A DNA stretch of 64,000 bases, taken from contig JASPKZ010003432.1 in assembly GCA_030220185.1 (NCBI GenBank), positions 372,001-436,000 on the forward strand, read 5' to 3'. The stretch is from Diploptera punctata (Eukaryota > Arthropoda > Insecta > Blattodea > Blaberidae). Each line of letters begins with the position of its first letter. Position 1 is the first letter of the stretch. This document shows, one piece after another, positions 1 to 11,172 of the stretch. Below the pieces are notes generated by a model. It ran no database searches, was not told the DNA's origin, and saw only the letters and a program-made list of their open reading frames with translations. A program made the position numbers and the translations under genes.

Positions 1-675
1 ACACTTTGATTTACATGTACCTTCAATATCCTGTTGTAATGCCACTATCCCGTTATTCTGTCAATGAAGTGCAGGTTTCCAACCCCGCTGAAAGACATTA
101 CAGGCCCAGATCATAACTGAACCTCCTCCGTGTTTCATAGTCGGTAGAGTATTCACCTTATTATCAGCAGTGTTGTGTTTTCTCCAAACTCTTATCACAC
201 CATCCGATCCGAAAAGATATATTTTGCTTTCATCGGACCAAATTACACGATCCCAAAACTCCTGTGATTTGTTTACATACTCTTTTGCAAAGAGTAATCT
301 TGCAGCACAATTTTGTTCACTTTTTCGCGGTCTGCGGCCATGATAATTATGCGACCACAGCACACGATGAACTGTCTGATTGCTCTTTTGCTTTCCGGAC
401 ACTTCTTCCACCATGGGCTTAAGTTGCGGGACTCTAATCTGAGGATGTGCTCTAACATGCCCGAGTATAAAACGTTTTCTTTAATTATTTATTGCTCTAC
501 CTTTACGCTGAATATTTTCTATGGTACCTTCATACTTGAACTTGTTAACTATGCACTGTACAGTTACATGTGATTTGGCTACTATATTGCCTATTTCCCT
601 CAGTGATTTACCTCTTAAAGCAAGGTTGACAGTAGTTATCTTTAAGTCTGAACTTAACTGCATTCTCTTCTCCAT
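1..675 (-). pseudogene. Tc1/mariner-type transposase relic, truncated by window edge
   Basis: Reading right to left, the N-terminal part (from an ATG at 675) contains a helix-turn-helix of Tc1 type around GKSLREIGNIVAKSHVTVQ. An in-frame TAA at 481-483 interrupts it, and the same frame resumes with the linker (RAHPQIRVPQLKP) and the start of the DDE catalytic domain: WSDESKIYLFG supplies the first catalytic Asp, followed by KHGGGSVMIWAC. Near 80 a frameshift moves the reading to NLHFIDRITG, then another stop. The second Asp and final residue lie off the left edge. Family function: cut-and-paste transposition in the nucleus at TA sites. A dead copy with at least three lesions; no terminal inverted repeat recognised downstream of 675. 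Confidence 0.88.
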
Positions 676-771
676 TGTGTACACAAATGAAGCAAGTACG
701 GCAATGCTATGAAACAACCTTCTCTACTCGTTCACTTGAGTAGGTAGCACAACATTTATTTACAAACACAC

Positions 772-774
<3 letters not shown>

Positions 775-820
<46 letters not shown>
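775..820. repeat. (AG)n microsatellite
   Basis: An uninterrupted AG dinucleotide run of about 46 bp. The overlapping Ser/Leu reading frame on the other strand is an artefact of this run. Confidence 0.95.
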
Positions 821-828
<8 letters not shown>

Positions 829-1211
829 GAGTGTATGAACAAGACTGTTGCATTCTAGTTGTTACTATGCTAGAGTAATTATGAGTTTTCCAAATTAATT
901 TAAACGTGCTACAATATAAAAATAACTGCCATACATTTCCGTAACACAAGTATCAATTTTAAAACTTAAATAGGCCTAAAATTAACAAAAATATAAGCTG
1001 TATGAACAATATTGTTACTAACTATATCAGTTACGAATAAGGTGGCCTTGAATTCCCTATAATAATAATAATACTTTATTTATTCTGGCAGAGTCACTAA
1101 TGTTAAATACCGGTAATAAAATGCACATTTCTTAGGATCTATTGAATAAATAGTAATAATATTCTCAACTCGTCCAATTCAGGATCGTGGAAATGAAGCA
1201 TGTATATTTAT

Positions 1212-1465
1212 AGAGGTCTGAACGACAAGTGTGCCAGTCGACCACGCCTGACACGCCGTCACATGGGCGAAATGAAACGAATTGTATGAGACGAGTATGG
1301 ATAAATAGTGGAATGAAATTTGTGGCAGTGGAAAATTGGAGAAACCCCAGGAAAACCCTGTTCAAGCTCCGTTTCGTCCACCACAAAATCCATATGGAGT
1401 GACCGAGACTATCTCGAGACCCTAGCGGTGAGCATCTAACTGCTTGCGCCATGGAGCCGCCTATC
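1212..1465 (-). mobile_element. SINE-F, tRNA-derived short interspersed element
   Basis: On the minus strand a tRNA-like head (CTCCATGGCGCAAGCAGTTAG as an A-box-like region, then a degraded B box) is followed by a body with AGGGTTTTCCTGGGGTTTCT. The only copy of this family seen in the window; assignment rests on the head and body layout. Confidence 0.5.
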
Positions 1466-1699
1466 TATTGAATATATTACTTTAATTGTCATGTATATTT
1501 AATAAATCTTTGAGAACAACATTTTGCATAGGTAGTTCTCTTATAGTTCCCTCAATCGTTTTACATATAAGCTACAATATTAATGTGACTTGGCACTGTT
1601 ATTCAAATACTGCTTATAAAATTCGAGTTTCTTCAGATATTATTTAAATGTTCATTTCCTTTAAATTTACAGTCATGAACTTAAGTCATTTCTTTACAG

Positions 1700-1957
1700 G
1701 CATTAGGAGTACCTTGGAGTAGTAGAAGGATAACGTTCTCTCCTTTTAGACAATCGGCATGATATGTCATGCCGGATTGTCAAGCACTCCGTGACGCCCG
1801 CCTTTACATCATTTCCGTTAGACGCTGTGTCGACCCTAGAGCCATACTGCCGCCAGAATGTTTAGGTCAGTTTAAAAATTCCAACTCCATCGGGACTCAA
1901 ACTCAGATCTTCCGGCCTTGTAGCGTATTCCTTAACCAATTACGCCATGGCATGCCC
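1700..1957 (-). mobile_element. SINE-A copy 1
   Basis: Family definition: a tRNA-like head with A box AGCGTAATTGGTTAAGG and B box GGGTTCGAGTCCC, then a body with the landmarks TTTTTAAACTGGCCTAAAC, CTTCTGGCGGCACCATGGCC, GGGCTGACAT and GCCTCCTGAGGC. Here the head is on the right, and the B box has decayed to GTTTGAGTCCCG. The non-coding RNA would be made by RNA polymerase III and copied by a LINE enzyme. Confidence 0.85.
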
Positions 1958-2344
1958 CCAATATGTCCATATGTAAATACCAATTTCTTTTGGAGATGTC
2001 AGAAAATCTTGCAGCAGAGGAACATAATTTTCACCTTCATCTGCAGTAAAGATTAATAAACAATATCAACACTACAAATTCAATAACCAGTTCCATGGAG
2101 TGTAGCGGATAGCGTTCACAGGAACGAAAAACGTTATCTTAGAACCCGCTTATAGTCTATTTGCTGTAGAGAATGCCATAGGCCGCATTGTATTAGTCAA
2201 CTAGGTTCTGACCAGGACGAAGATTTTGACTTTGCCGAAGTCCACATCGTATTAAAAGCAACGTACAAGCGCGTTAATTCTTAATATTGCCTTACCTATT
2301 CCGAACTTTGCTGACTAATATAGTATATCGATAATAGTCCCGTG

Positions 2345-2662
2345 CCGCAGCAGAGAGTTTAAAACCATGATGCCTTTGAACAGAGAAACGGGACTTACGC
2401 TAGAATCCCCACGGGGAAGACATTTTCTCATGGAGTTTCGGCCAGTATGTGATTGGTGATCACCAGCATCGTGAGGAATATGGGTAGCTATAATAAGTTA
2501 GCGGCTCCAGGTTGAGAAAAGCACCTATAATGGCTACAGGACCAGACATGCTGATACATATACTGGTTTGATGATCGTCCACCTCTGTAATTAACACATG
2601 TAAATGAGTCCAACAGGCGCCTGATAGGCCAAGGGCCTTCCAGACCTATCATACTATGGAGA
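2345..2662 (+). mobile_element. SINE-B copy 1, tRNA-Ser/Leu-like head
   Basis: Family definition from the best copy (60.6-60.9 kb): head GCCGAGTGGTTAAGGC with an extended variable region, B box GGTTCGAGTCTCC, then TTTCTCATGG, TTTGGGTAGCTACAATAAGT, GACCACATG and GATGATC. This copy has a decayed head but a well preserved body (TTTTCTCATGGAGTTTCGGC, GGGTAGCTATAATAAGT). Confidence 0.82.
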
Positions 2663-2685
2663 TTTTTTATATCGGATAATTTAAA

Positions 2686-2927
2686 ATAATCTATTGAGTT
2701 GGTGTTTACTTGATGAAAATCCATATTCGTTAATTAAATAAAAATAAAACTGAGTTTTATTTGATTTTCATATTTATTAAGATATAATTCAGTGACAGCT
2801 GTTTTGGTACACTGTAGCTTCTTCAGACATCATTTGTTAACATGTCTGAAGAAGGTAAGTCACTGAATTATATCTTAATAAATATGAAAATCAAATAAAA
2901 CTAAGTTTTATTTTTATTTAATTAATT
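2686..2927. mobile_element. Palindromic insertion with one-sided tail
   Basis: Arms of about 64 bp (2,733-2,797 and 2,861-2,925) are near-perfect reverse complements, and an inner stem TTCTTCAGACAT / ATGTCTGAAGAA extends the hairpin. A unique tail of about 45 bp precedes the left arm. GATAATTTAAAA just left of the tail and GATAATTTTAAAA just right of the palindrome form an imperfect target duplication. The right arm starts AAGAAGGTAAGTCACTG, resembling a splice donor. The plan matches the PLE-type insertions at 44-63 kb, but no coding remnant is present. Confidence 0.6.
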
Positions 2928-3086
2928 GATAATTTTAAAAACAGAAGGCATATAAATGTAAGCAGCAAAGTTGTTGATCCTAATCCATCGGTTTGTGTTT
3001 ATATTCTCCAGAATTTTTTTAATCTGCAAGTGTAATCAACCTACCACAGCGTCTTGAAAACATGTTTTACGCGTTGTAATGGGGAC

Positions 3087-3370
3087 AAGCCATAGCGTAG
3101 TTGGTTAAGCAATATGCGATAAGCCGAAAGATCGGAGCTTCGAATCCCTATAGGATCAATATTTTTAAACCGCCCTAAACCTTCTGACAGCACCATGGCC
3201 CTGGGATCGACTCAGCCTCTAATTTAAATTAGTACCAGATGCTTATTCTGTGCGTGAAAGGTGTCATCACCCAGCTGACTTCTTGTGCCAATTGTCTTTA
3301 AAGATGGGTATCTTAACTCCCACTACCCCAAGTGCCTCCTAAGACCTGCTGTAGTGGGATCACTTTACTT
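3087..3370 (+). mobile_element. SINE-A copy 2
   Basis: Full-length copy: head AGCGTAGTTGGTTAAGC, degraded B box CTTCGAATCCC, body to CCTGCTGTAGTGGGATCACT. Confidence 0.87.
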
Positions 3371-3785
3371 TTTTACTCTTGGATTAGTTTATTTTTAATC
3401 ATAATTAAGAATTAATGACGTATTGCAAGTTAAAACAAAAGAAAGTGAAAGAAACAGTCTCAGTATTAAAAATATTTTGATTTGTGACGTTTAGTCATGT
3501 TATTTGGTTAATTCAAACATGAGTATTCAGTAACATCAAACGGTTTGGTTTTACGCAAAACATAACTGAACACAAATATTAACTGATGTAAAAATATACA
3601 CATTCTAGTTAACTACGCTACGTCCTAATGCTTTTAAGTTTGTTTCTTTTTGATGGTTCCATTAGATCTTTCACATAAAAAAACAGATTCCTATTCAGCA
3701 GATATAAATTCATTCCTCCGGCTCGGCACAGTACGTTACTCTTTTTTTATATAATTCGCTCGTGTAACCAGCGTGTAATCTAAAT
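3371..3785. other. AT-rich stretch, nothing recognised
   Basis: No coding, RNA or repeat signal recognised on either strand. Confidence 0.5.
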
Positions 3786-4010
3786 GATGATGATGATGAT
3801 AATAATGATAATAATAATGACAATAATGATAATATATAATAATAATGATATACCAATAATAAAGATAATATATAATAATAATAATAATAATAATAATTAC
3901 TGTATACCAATAATAATAATAATAATAATAATTACTGTATACCAATAATAATAATAATAATAATATAATAATAATGGTAATACAATACCAATAATAATAA
4001 TAATGATAAT
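3786..4010. repeat. Imperfect (AAT)n microsatellite
   Basis: Mostly AAT triplets mixed with GAT and with TACTGTATACCAATAAT interruptions that recur three times at 40-50 bp spacing, so the array has been locally reduplicated. Tyr/Ile-rich reading frames across it are artefacts. Confidence 0.93.
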
Positions 4011-4027
4011 CTATTATTTATTTGGAG

Positions 4028-4253
4028 CATACTTTAGCGTAATTGGTAAGGCAATACAGTATAAGCGAAAAGGTCGAGGGTTTGAGTCCCAATGGTGATC
4101 AGGATTTTTAATTGGCCTAAACCTTCCTGGCGTCACGAAGGTCCTGGGATCGATTCAGTTTGTAACTCAGATGAACAAAAGACTATCCTCTGGTTGACAA
4201 CCCGTGTCGATTCTGTAGAAATTTGGGAGCCTTAATGGGCTTCGGAATCGCCT
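4028..4253 (+). mobile_element. SINE-A copy 3, 3' shortened
   Basis: Head TTAGCGTAATTGGTAAGGC and B box GGGTTTGAGTCCC are intact. The body carries AAACCTTCCTGGCG and GGTCCTGGGATCGATTCAG, then diverges. Confidence 0.83.
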
Positions 4254-5065
4254 ATAATAATGAAATTATTAAATTATATTTTATTGCCCCATTGTATTCT
4301 ACAGACTTCGTGGTTTAAAATGATAGCCTACAAGACACTTAATATTTTGAAAATTATAAAGTTTTTTTTACTTTTTTTATTTATGTTAGACTTCTTGAAA
4401 TTGACATGAAACTTGAAAAATATATTAATATTTTTTTTTTATTAGAGATATGAAAATTAGATTTTCACTGTTAGGTGGGATTCCCCCCCCCTACTGCTAC
4501 TCTGTTGTCAACAATGCTACATCGTGGCGTTCTTTTACTTCCTGTTGAAATAAAACATGTGGGTATAAAAGCAGTTTGTATTTTATTGGTGCCTACGATT
4601 ACAAAATAAGATTTTCAATCCAAGAAAGAACGTAGGTAAACCATTTCCTATACGTAATGTAATTTCTCAAAACGACCAGATAAAGCCACTAATCAGGTTG
4701 ATTGGACAGTTTTAAAAGGCGACACAATGTAGAGTGGAATGAAATATGCGGAGAATCAAAGGATGTGGACGAAAGTGTAGTTAGTGATCGGAAACCGAAA
4801 CTGCATACTTTAATTTCTGGATACGCGCCTAAGAGACATTTTAATACTGGCGAAACGGGACTTTTTTTCGGGTGTTACGTCTTAGTCGTTCATACATACT
4901 ATACCTAACTTTTTAAAGGCAGCGGAATTACAATTAATCCAAGGTACGCAAAAAGACATATACGGCACTCTATAATCTAAGATTATTAATAAGTTTTAGT
5001 TTTTTATAATGCGGAATTTAGTCTAATGTGAAAAAAAATCGGTCCCTGAACAAATTTTACTGTAT
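4254..5065. other. AT-rich intergenic sequence
   Basis: Contains homopolymer T runs and a C9 run near 4,485. Nothing else recognised; the 68-codon frame at 4,702-4,908 has no family signature. Confidence 0.45.
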
Positions 5066-5192
5066 ATGTTGGGCTCACATCCACTTACGTTAATTACAGA
5101 GGTGAACAATCATCTACCAGTAAGATATAGCTGTGACTTGTGGTCTGCATGCCAGGTCTCCAAGCTATTATGTCTGGTGTTTTCTCAGGCTG

Positions 5193-5231
<39 letters not shown>
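5066..5231 (-). mobile_element. SINE-B copy 2 fragment ending in (TA)n
   Basis: A body fragment (CTCACATCCACTT, ACAGAGGTGAACAATCATCT, TTTTCTCAGGCTGG) followed by a pure TA run at 5,197-5,231. The tRNA head is missing. Confidence 0.72.
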
Positions 5232-5234
<3 letters not shown>

Positions 5235-6050
5235 GCCTATCCTACTCATTTTCGTTAAGGTAATTTTCGGCGACTATTAAGTAGGATTGATAAATATTTT
5301 TAAACAAATTTCAAAAATCTTTTCATGAAACAACCTCATTCTTTCTTATAAGAATTTTCGGATACATAGGAATTATTTTCGGATGATACGTGGAACCATT
5401 TTCGGTTACGAGAGGAAAGAGTATGCTATATAGTAATAGTAGGCTATGTTGTAAAAGTTTAATTTTAAGGAATGTTGGAGTTATCGAAAAAACAATTGAT
5501 CATCATTATAATTAGGGTTGTTAGGGTGTCGCCGCGACGATAGTTTTCAATTGGACGATGCAATGATTCAACCGGCTAAGCGCCATTTAAACAAATATGA
5601 GATATTGATGCCATCTGTTGCACTGGCTCATGAAGTAAGTGTAGCCACATTTTAACGCCAAATCTTTAAATACAGGCTTATTATTAGAGAAAAATGTAAA
5701 CGCCACCAGTTCTAACAGAGATACTTCTAAAACAAACGACTATGAAACCAGATATTCATTAATGCTATTCTAAATTTTGTATCATGCAGTTAAGCACCAA
5801 ATGTTCCCTCTCTTAGATTGTTAATGCATAACTGTCAAACAAGGAAAATAACTTGCAACATCCAGTACTGTTAGTTTCCCGCTACAATAAATAGTGCAGA
5901 TGGACTTAAACTTTAAACGTATTTTTGTCGAAACTTAGATAATGACGCATAGGCGGTTGATGCATAACGCCGTCCAACTAACGTTCTCGCCATCATATCA
6001 TGATCTTCTTCAGAACTGCTCTGGAATCAGTGTTGATAAATCCTTTATTA
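5232..6050. other. Intergenic sequence, nothing recognised
   Basis: No domain, tRNA-like box or inverted repeat found. Local composition is slightly more GC-rich around 5,520-5,600. Confidence 0.4.
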
Positions 6051-6054
6051 TTAA

Positions 6055-6400
6055 GTGAAAAATAGGGTAACCCTGTGCCAACTCAAAGCATATCCCTCCA
6101 TCTGGTCATGGGGCGTCCAACGGAACGTTTACCTCTTGGAATATATTGTAAAGCCTATATTGATAGACGAGATGTCTCCATTCGATTTATATAACCATTT
6201 TGATTTGTTGTCTGTCAATTTATTTGCTAATTCATATATTTGCAATATTGTTATCTAATGTTGGTACTGCGGATATGATCTCTTTAAAGTGTGTCCTGCT
6301 ATCCTTCTTAAGAAATGCATTTCTGCCGTTTCCATGCTCCTTTTCTCAAATTTATTTGATGTCCAATTTTCACTTCCGTCTGTTATTTGTTTTTTTTTTT
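6055..6400 (-). pseudogene. LINE reverse transcriptase C-terminal relic
   Basis: On the minus strand frames read DGSENWTSNKFEKRS, then METAEMHFLRRIAGHTLK, then after frame changes a positively charged end with KRSVGRPMTRWRDML restored across a frameshift. This is the thumb/C-terminal region shared by many insect APE-type non-LTR retrotransposons (tyrosine-glycine-serine-glutamate region, AAEM-FLRR, GRP-RW). It is 5'-truncated as usual for LINEs, with at least two frameshifts. Confidence 0.72.
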
Positions 6401-6513
6401 TTTGAATAATTGTAGATTTATGGGAAACTGGTCAACAATAGATGAGATTTTTAGTGTAAGATAGATTTTAGAAAAGAAATGGGAACATAACGGCACCATG
6501 ATCAACTACTGTA

Positions 6514-6870
6514 TATATACTTAGTGGCATTATCGAACCCGTAGGTTTATGGCCGCGCGGACATAAGCTCTCCATACATCCCTATCCTGAGCTAATCCTT
6601 TCCAATCATTCCCTGTATAATCCCCTTCCCTCAAATCATAGTTAATGTTATTCTCCCACCTCATTCTTGGCCTACCAACTGGGCGTTTTCCCTCTGGCAA
6701 GAAGCTTCCATGCGCGTCTTTCATTCCCCATACGCGCAACATGTCCTGCCCATCGCAGTCTACGAGACTTAACTCTTCTTATTATATCTGGCTTTCTATA
6801 ATGACCATGTAGTTCATTGTTATGTAGTCTTCTCCATTCACCTGTTTGTTCATCTCTCTTACTACTGTAT
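6514..6870 (-). pseudogene. LINE-D 3' relic 1
   Basis: Best preserved C-terminus of a LINE family seen repeatedly in the window. The minus strand reads GKRPVGRPRMRWENNINYDL then DYTGNDWKGLAQDRDVWRAY and a stop after VRAAINLRVR. In this family a short non-coding end with AGTTAGTTAGTT repeats follows; here only a trace is left. Upstream (6,745-6,870) the frame continues with lesions. Relic of an RT polypeptide, with no catalytic RT motif left. Confidence 0.82.
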
Positions 6871-7024
6871 ATGTAGAGTTAATAGAGTTAAAAAAGGAAT
6901 ACGACAATTAAGAGGGGTAAGTTATATAGAATATTGCAGGAATTATTCACTGTTTAATCAGCCCCAAAACAAGCTCATCTGCCGTTTTACTCCTAGAACA
7001 TGCGCCAGGTATTAATTTTCTTTA

Positions 7025-7094
7025 GAGGTTGAGTCTATCCGCGACCTTCCGGTTTGTAGCGTATTGCCTTAATAATCTATGTTACGGCGTACCC
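7025..7094 (-). mobile_element. SINE-A copy 4, head only
   Basis: The minus strand shows a head with GTAACATAGATTATTAAGGC and ACGCTACAAACCGGAAGGTC; the body is absent. Confidence 0.6.
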
Positions 7095-7757
7095 CTACCT
7101 ACAAGAACATTGGTTTAAAGCATTTAATATTTTAATAAAATAACAGAAAAACAAACGAGTAGAAATTACTTAAATTTGTGTCGAACTACATAATATGCAG
7201 TAATAACTTATAGTTAGGCCTATACATGGTTTTGTTTTCAATGCGTTTCGACATATCTAAATAACTGTAACGAGAAAGTAGTGTATCGCCAATTTAAAGA
7301 TTTATTTCAATTCCTATAAAAATTATAGTTAAAAAGGACAGGAGTATAAACTAGTGCAGATGGAGTTTAATGTGTTTCGCTGTTATGTAATATTCTTTGA
7401 GATTCATTTAACATGTTCTGTAAAATTACTGTTGTAAACAAAATCATAAGAGCGCGCGATATTTCTTCATTAATTTGTTTGGAAGACATCACAGACGCTG
7501 GAGGCCGGATTAGATTAAGTGCGACCAAGTGAGAAAACTGCGAAATGAAGCCGAGAGAATGTTGACCTTAACACCGCCCCCTCTCTAGCAACCCGTTTAG
7601 CAACACTTTGCAAATATAAATGGCGTTTTCTTCACTATAAATCAACTTCTCAATACGCAAGATGTATCCCGTTCTACAGGTGGATCGCGTTTATTAATCA
7701 ACCTTCGTCGGGCCTACGTTCCCACAACTCATTTGTACAGTTTTCCAGCAATAACTC
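7095..7757. other. Intergenic sequence, nothing recognised
   Basis: AT-rich, with no coding or repeat signature that I could place. Confidence 0.4.
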
Positions 7758-7760
7758 GGG

Positions 7761-8033
7761 ACACGACTTAGCGCAGATGGTTATTCCAGTACGCTACTAG
7801 CCGGATAATCGAGGGTTCGAGTCCCGATGGAGATCAATATTTTTAAACTGACCTAAAAATCTTCTGGCAGCTCCACGTCCTTAGGTATCTCAGTATGTAA
7901 CGGAAATGTGTACCATACGTATGTTCTAGATATAATGATGGTCATTACGCAGGGCTGACCACTCATGCCTATTGTTTATAAAAGCTGGAGCCTCTACCTC
8001 CCATTACTTGAAGAGTCTCCCGGTCTTTAGTGA
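7761..8033 (+). mobile_element. SINE-A copy 5
   Basis: Head TTAGCGCAGATGGTTATTCC, B box GAGGGTTCGAGTCCCGATGG perfect. The body is degraded and its 3' end abuts the M1 repeat that starts at 8,034. Confidence 0.85.
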
Positions 8034-8748
8034 GACTATTTAACTCATGCCCCAAATGGGAGTCAATGGCCAATCACGTTACAATGATTTTGATTTACAA
8101 CCAATCACAGTCGTGTTTCGCCTAGAATTTACCAACTAAAGTTTACCATAATAAAGAAAGCACCTCCTTTTTAACATTCTAAATAGGTCATACCATTATT
8201 TTGCAGTGACTCACTCACTAAGAAATACGGCTACCAGATTGTATATATAGTGCATGAATGTCAACACATACCGCATGCGGGAGTTAATATAAAAATATTT
8301 GTAGCAATTGATTATACCACCAAAAAAAGAAACCACTGTTTGCACTTTCTTAAATGTATTTTTTCCCAGAAAAATATAATTGTCATATTTACATCATAGG
8401 ACGTCAGAAATGAATTAATATACAGTTTGATGTGTTTCATTTTTTCTCCACATTCTTACAATATTTCGTTCATTTGGCAATAAATAATATGATCTGGTTG
8501 CAGTGACGAACAAAAGAAGCAAATGAAGCATATCGATCGTTTCTCATTTGTTTTAAACATCGCCGTTTACATTAAACATATAAATATTTTAAAATAACTA
8601 CATTTAAATAATTATTTGCGAGTAAACAGCTTAATTTTATTCGTTAAATAGTCCTAACAAATGTCATTCTTCATTTCCGAATTCTCTAGATAAATTCACG
8701 ACTCACGAAGTTAATTTGGAAATCACTCGTGGCATTACTTATGATAAC
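8034..8748 (+). mobile_element. MITE-like repeat M1, copy 1
   Basis: A non-coding repeat with three copies in the window. It starts GACTATTTAACTCATGCCCC; the inverted 11-mer GTTAAATAGTC lies at 8,645-8,655. A hairpin-forming end follows (TTCTCTAGATAAATTCACGA...GCATTACTTATGAT). The family shares CAAATGGGAGTCAATG, ACCAATCACAGTCGTGTTTC and GATTATACCACCAAAAAAAG. No transposase, so any movement would be non-autonomous. Confidence 0.78.
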
Positions 8749-8784
8749 TTTACCTTTACCAGTAATATGTCTGTAATATCGACC

Positions 8785-9310
8785 ATATATATATATATCT
8801 GTCCTTTATGCGCTTCCATACAGTTCAACCGATTGTGATGGGGATTTTTGCAAAATGTTTAGGAGTTTCCCGGGAAGGTTTTAGACTATAAGAGAGTTGT
8901 AATACTCAACCCATTCATCCTTAAAAATCACGCTTTGTAGTGAAAAACGAGTTTTTCGGAATTTTTTGAACACTTAAATGACTTACGCTGCCTAAAACAC
9001 AAGATACGCACCAAATTAATGTACACAGAATTGAATACCTCAATAAAATCTACAAAAAAATGTCCGCGATAGCACATATCTGTCTTTTACGGATAACTCT
9101 CAATAACCATTTTTTGTTTTTCAGCTCATTTATGTTGAAGAAGATCGGGATAAGTAAATTCCCGGGCAACACCGGGTAATCAGCACGGGGTATCTAAAAT
9201 TAATCACGATATAAATTTATAATTATTTTTCTTCTTACTTATTCAACTAAACATAAAACACATTTAATTTATTTAGGCGTAGCAGCGCACGCCGGGTATT
9301 AGCTAGCAGA
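8785..9310 (+). mobile_element. Possible Helitron-like terminus
   Basis: Two short GC-rich ends of similar type, CCCGGGCAACACCGGGTAAT (9,160-9,179) and CGCACGCCGGGTATTAGCTAG (9,287-9,307), the first able to form a small GC hairpin. Ends of this kind occur in insect Helitrons, but the canonical CTRRT terminus and a matching TC start are not evident. A weak call. Confidence 0.28.
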
Positions 9311-9365
9311 CTAATAAAATAACTACGTACGGTAATTCACTGGCACTAACAGAATCCGGAGGTTC

Positions 9366-9624
9366 ACACCAGTATTTGCACTGCGCTACAAGCCGGAAGG
9401 TCGAGGGTTCGAGTCCCGCTGGTGTCAGGCTTTTTAAATTGACTGAAACCTTCTGGCGGCACTATGGCCCTAGGGTCGACTCAGCCTCTAATGTAAATGA
9501 GTATCAGACGCTTCTTCTGGGGGTAATGACGGCCGTCAATCAGGGCTGACATCAAGTGCCGATTGTCCAGAAAAAGTGGGAGCCATATCCCAAGGGCCTC
9601 CTGAAGGCTGTAGTGGGGGAAAAA
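9366..9624 (+). mobile_element. SINE-A copy 6
   Basis: The A-box part is degraded; B box GAGGGTTCGAGTCCCGCTGG intact. Body with CCTTCTGGCGGCACTATGGC and AGGGCTGACATCAAGTGCCG well preserved. Confidence 0.87.
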
Positions 9625-10028
9625 TATTAATATTATTATTAGCCTATTATTATTTTACTAGGTCCTATTGTTTATTCATATACAGTAATTCCAGTGTTTG
9701 CACATCTTTCTGGATATTTTTGTTTTCTCCAATTATCCCTATTCATCCATTCCATAGCGTATATCCATTCTTTCAACCATTCTCATGGATCCTTAATTTT
9801 TTTCTGCTCCTAGGCGCACACTATTTCAGCATATTTCTAGGTAATATTTTCTTACTGCCCACATTACTTAAATTGCTAATATCTGGCATAATCTTATCCG
9901 AATTACTATAAACATTTATCTTTTTCACGCTGTATTTTTTTTCTTTTTTCTCTTCTCGGTAACCTCAAAAGAAAATTTCCACCGACGTGAGTTTTAATAA
10001 TAATATCCAATAATATATATAATTATAG
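9625..10028. other. AT-rich stretch, nothing recognised
   Basis: The 111-codon frame at 9,576-9,911 is rich in Phe/Leu/Ile because of T-rich sequence, begins inside SINE-A, and shows no family signature. Confidence 0.5.
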
Positions 10029-10716
10029 TGACTATTTAACTCATGCCCCAAATGGGAGTCAATGACCAATCACATTTAAATGATTTCTGTTTTATGACCA
10101 ATCAGAGTCGTGTTTCACGAAAAAATTATCAGTGTTATAATTACCATATTAAAGAAAGCTCCTCCTTTTTAATATTCTGAACAGGTCTGACCATTATTTT
10201 GCAGTGATTGAGCCTGTGAGAAATACGGCTACCAGATTGTATATATAGTGCATGCGGGAGTTAATATGAAAACATTTGTAGCAATTGATTATACCACCAA
10301 AAAAAGAAACCACTGTTTGCACTTTCTTAAATGTATTTTTTCCCAGGTAACCATCCAGAAAAATAAAATTGTCATATTTACATCATACGATATCAGAAAT
10401 TAATTAATATACAGTTTGATGTGTTTCATTTTTTCTCCACTAGAGTGCATTCTTACAATATTGCGTTCTGTTGGCAATAAATAGTATGATCGGTTGCAGT
10501 GATAAACAAAAGAAGCAGATGAAGCGTACCTACCGCTTCTCATTTGTTTTCAAACATCGCCGTTTACATTAAATATATACATATTTTAAAATAACTATAG
10601 TTAAATAATGATTTGTGAGAAAACAGCTTAATTTTATTTGTTAAATAGTCCTAACAAATGCCACTCTTGATTTCCAAATTCTCTAGATAAATTCACTCCT
10701 CACTTCGTGAACTCTG
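10029..10716 (+). mobile_element. M1, copy 2
   Basis: Same start (GACTATTTAACTCATGCCCC) and interior as copy 1; truncated at the right in the terminal hairpin after CACTTCGTGA. Confidence 0.78.
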
Positions 10717-11085
10717 TTTTCTTCAATCGTCAAGGCAAATGTTGGTTCGGAATTTTGTAATCAGGACCAATTTCTCCTTAATCGTTGTTTCATAGTACGC
10801 CTAGAATAAAATTAAATCAATTAACTTCTTCCAGGAAACGCATGAAAACACTACATAAATTCTTGATACACCTAAGATCCTATAAGGGATAGGACTTAAG
10901 ACGTTAAAACGTCTATAGATAGACTGAATAATTTTTTTATAGTCGGTACTATTTCAAAGACACTATTTAACAGCTCAATTCATTAGCGGCACAATTCAAA
11001 TATAGGCGTGAAAGGGCCGAAAAAAGTATACAAACTAACAGCAAAACAAATATATAATACCAAGGAAATAGAATGTACAGACAAA
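10717..11085. other. Intergenic sequence
   Basis: Nothing recognised, apart from a short GGCGTGAAAGGGCCG near 11,004 that also occurs at 34,168 inside SINE-E. Confidence 0.4.
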
Positions 11086-11086
11086 T

Positions 11087-11172
11087 CATCATCATCATCA
11101 TCCATGCAAGTATTAGGCCATGTGGCCTGTTATGGTCTCAAAGAGGAGTTTTCCATCCAGCGCTTTTTTGTA
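11087..11172 (-). mobile_element. LINE-N 3' end fragment
   Basis: CATCATCATCCATGCAAGTA, TGTGGCCTGTTATGGTCT and GAGTTTTCCATCCAGCG match the 3' end of the LINE relic at 60.0-61.1 kb. A very short 5'-truncated insertion. Confidence 0.6.

Noticed and set aside
3710..3945. Tyr/Ile-rich reading frames on the minus strand
   Set aside because: Translations of an AAT microsatellite.
9576..9911. 111-codon plus-strand frame as a membrane protein
   Set aside because: Hydrophobic only because the DNA is T-rich; it starts inside SINE-A and has no homology signature that I recognise.
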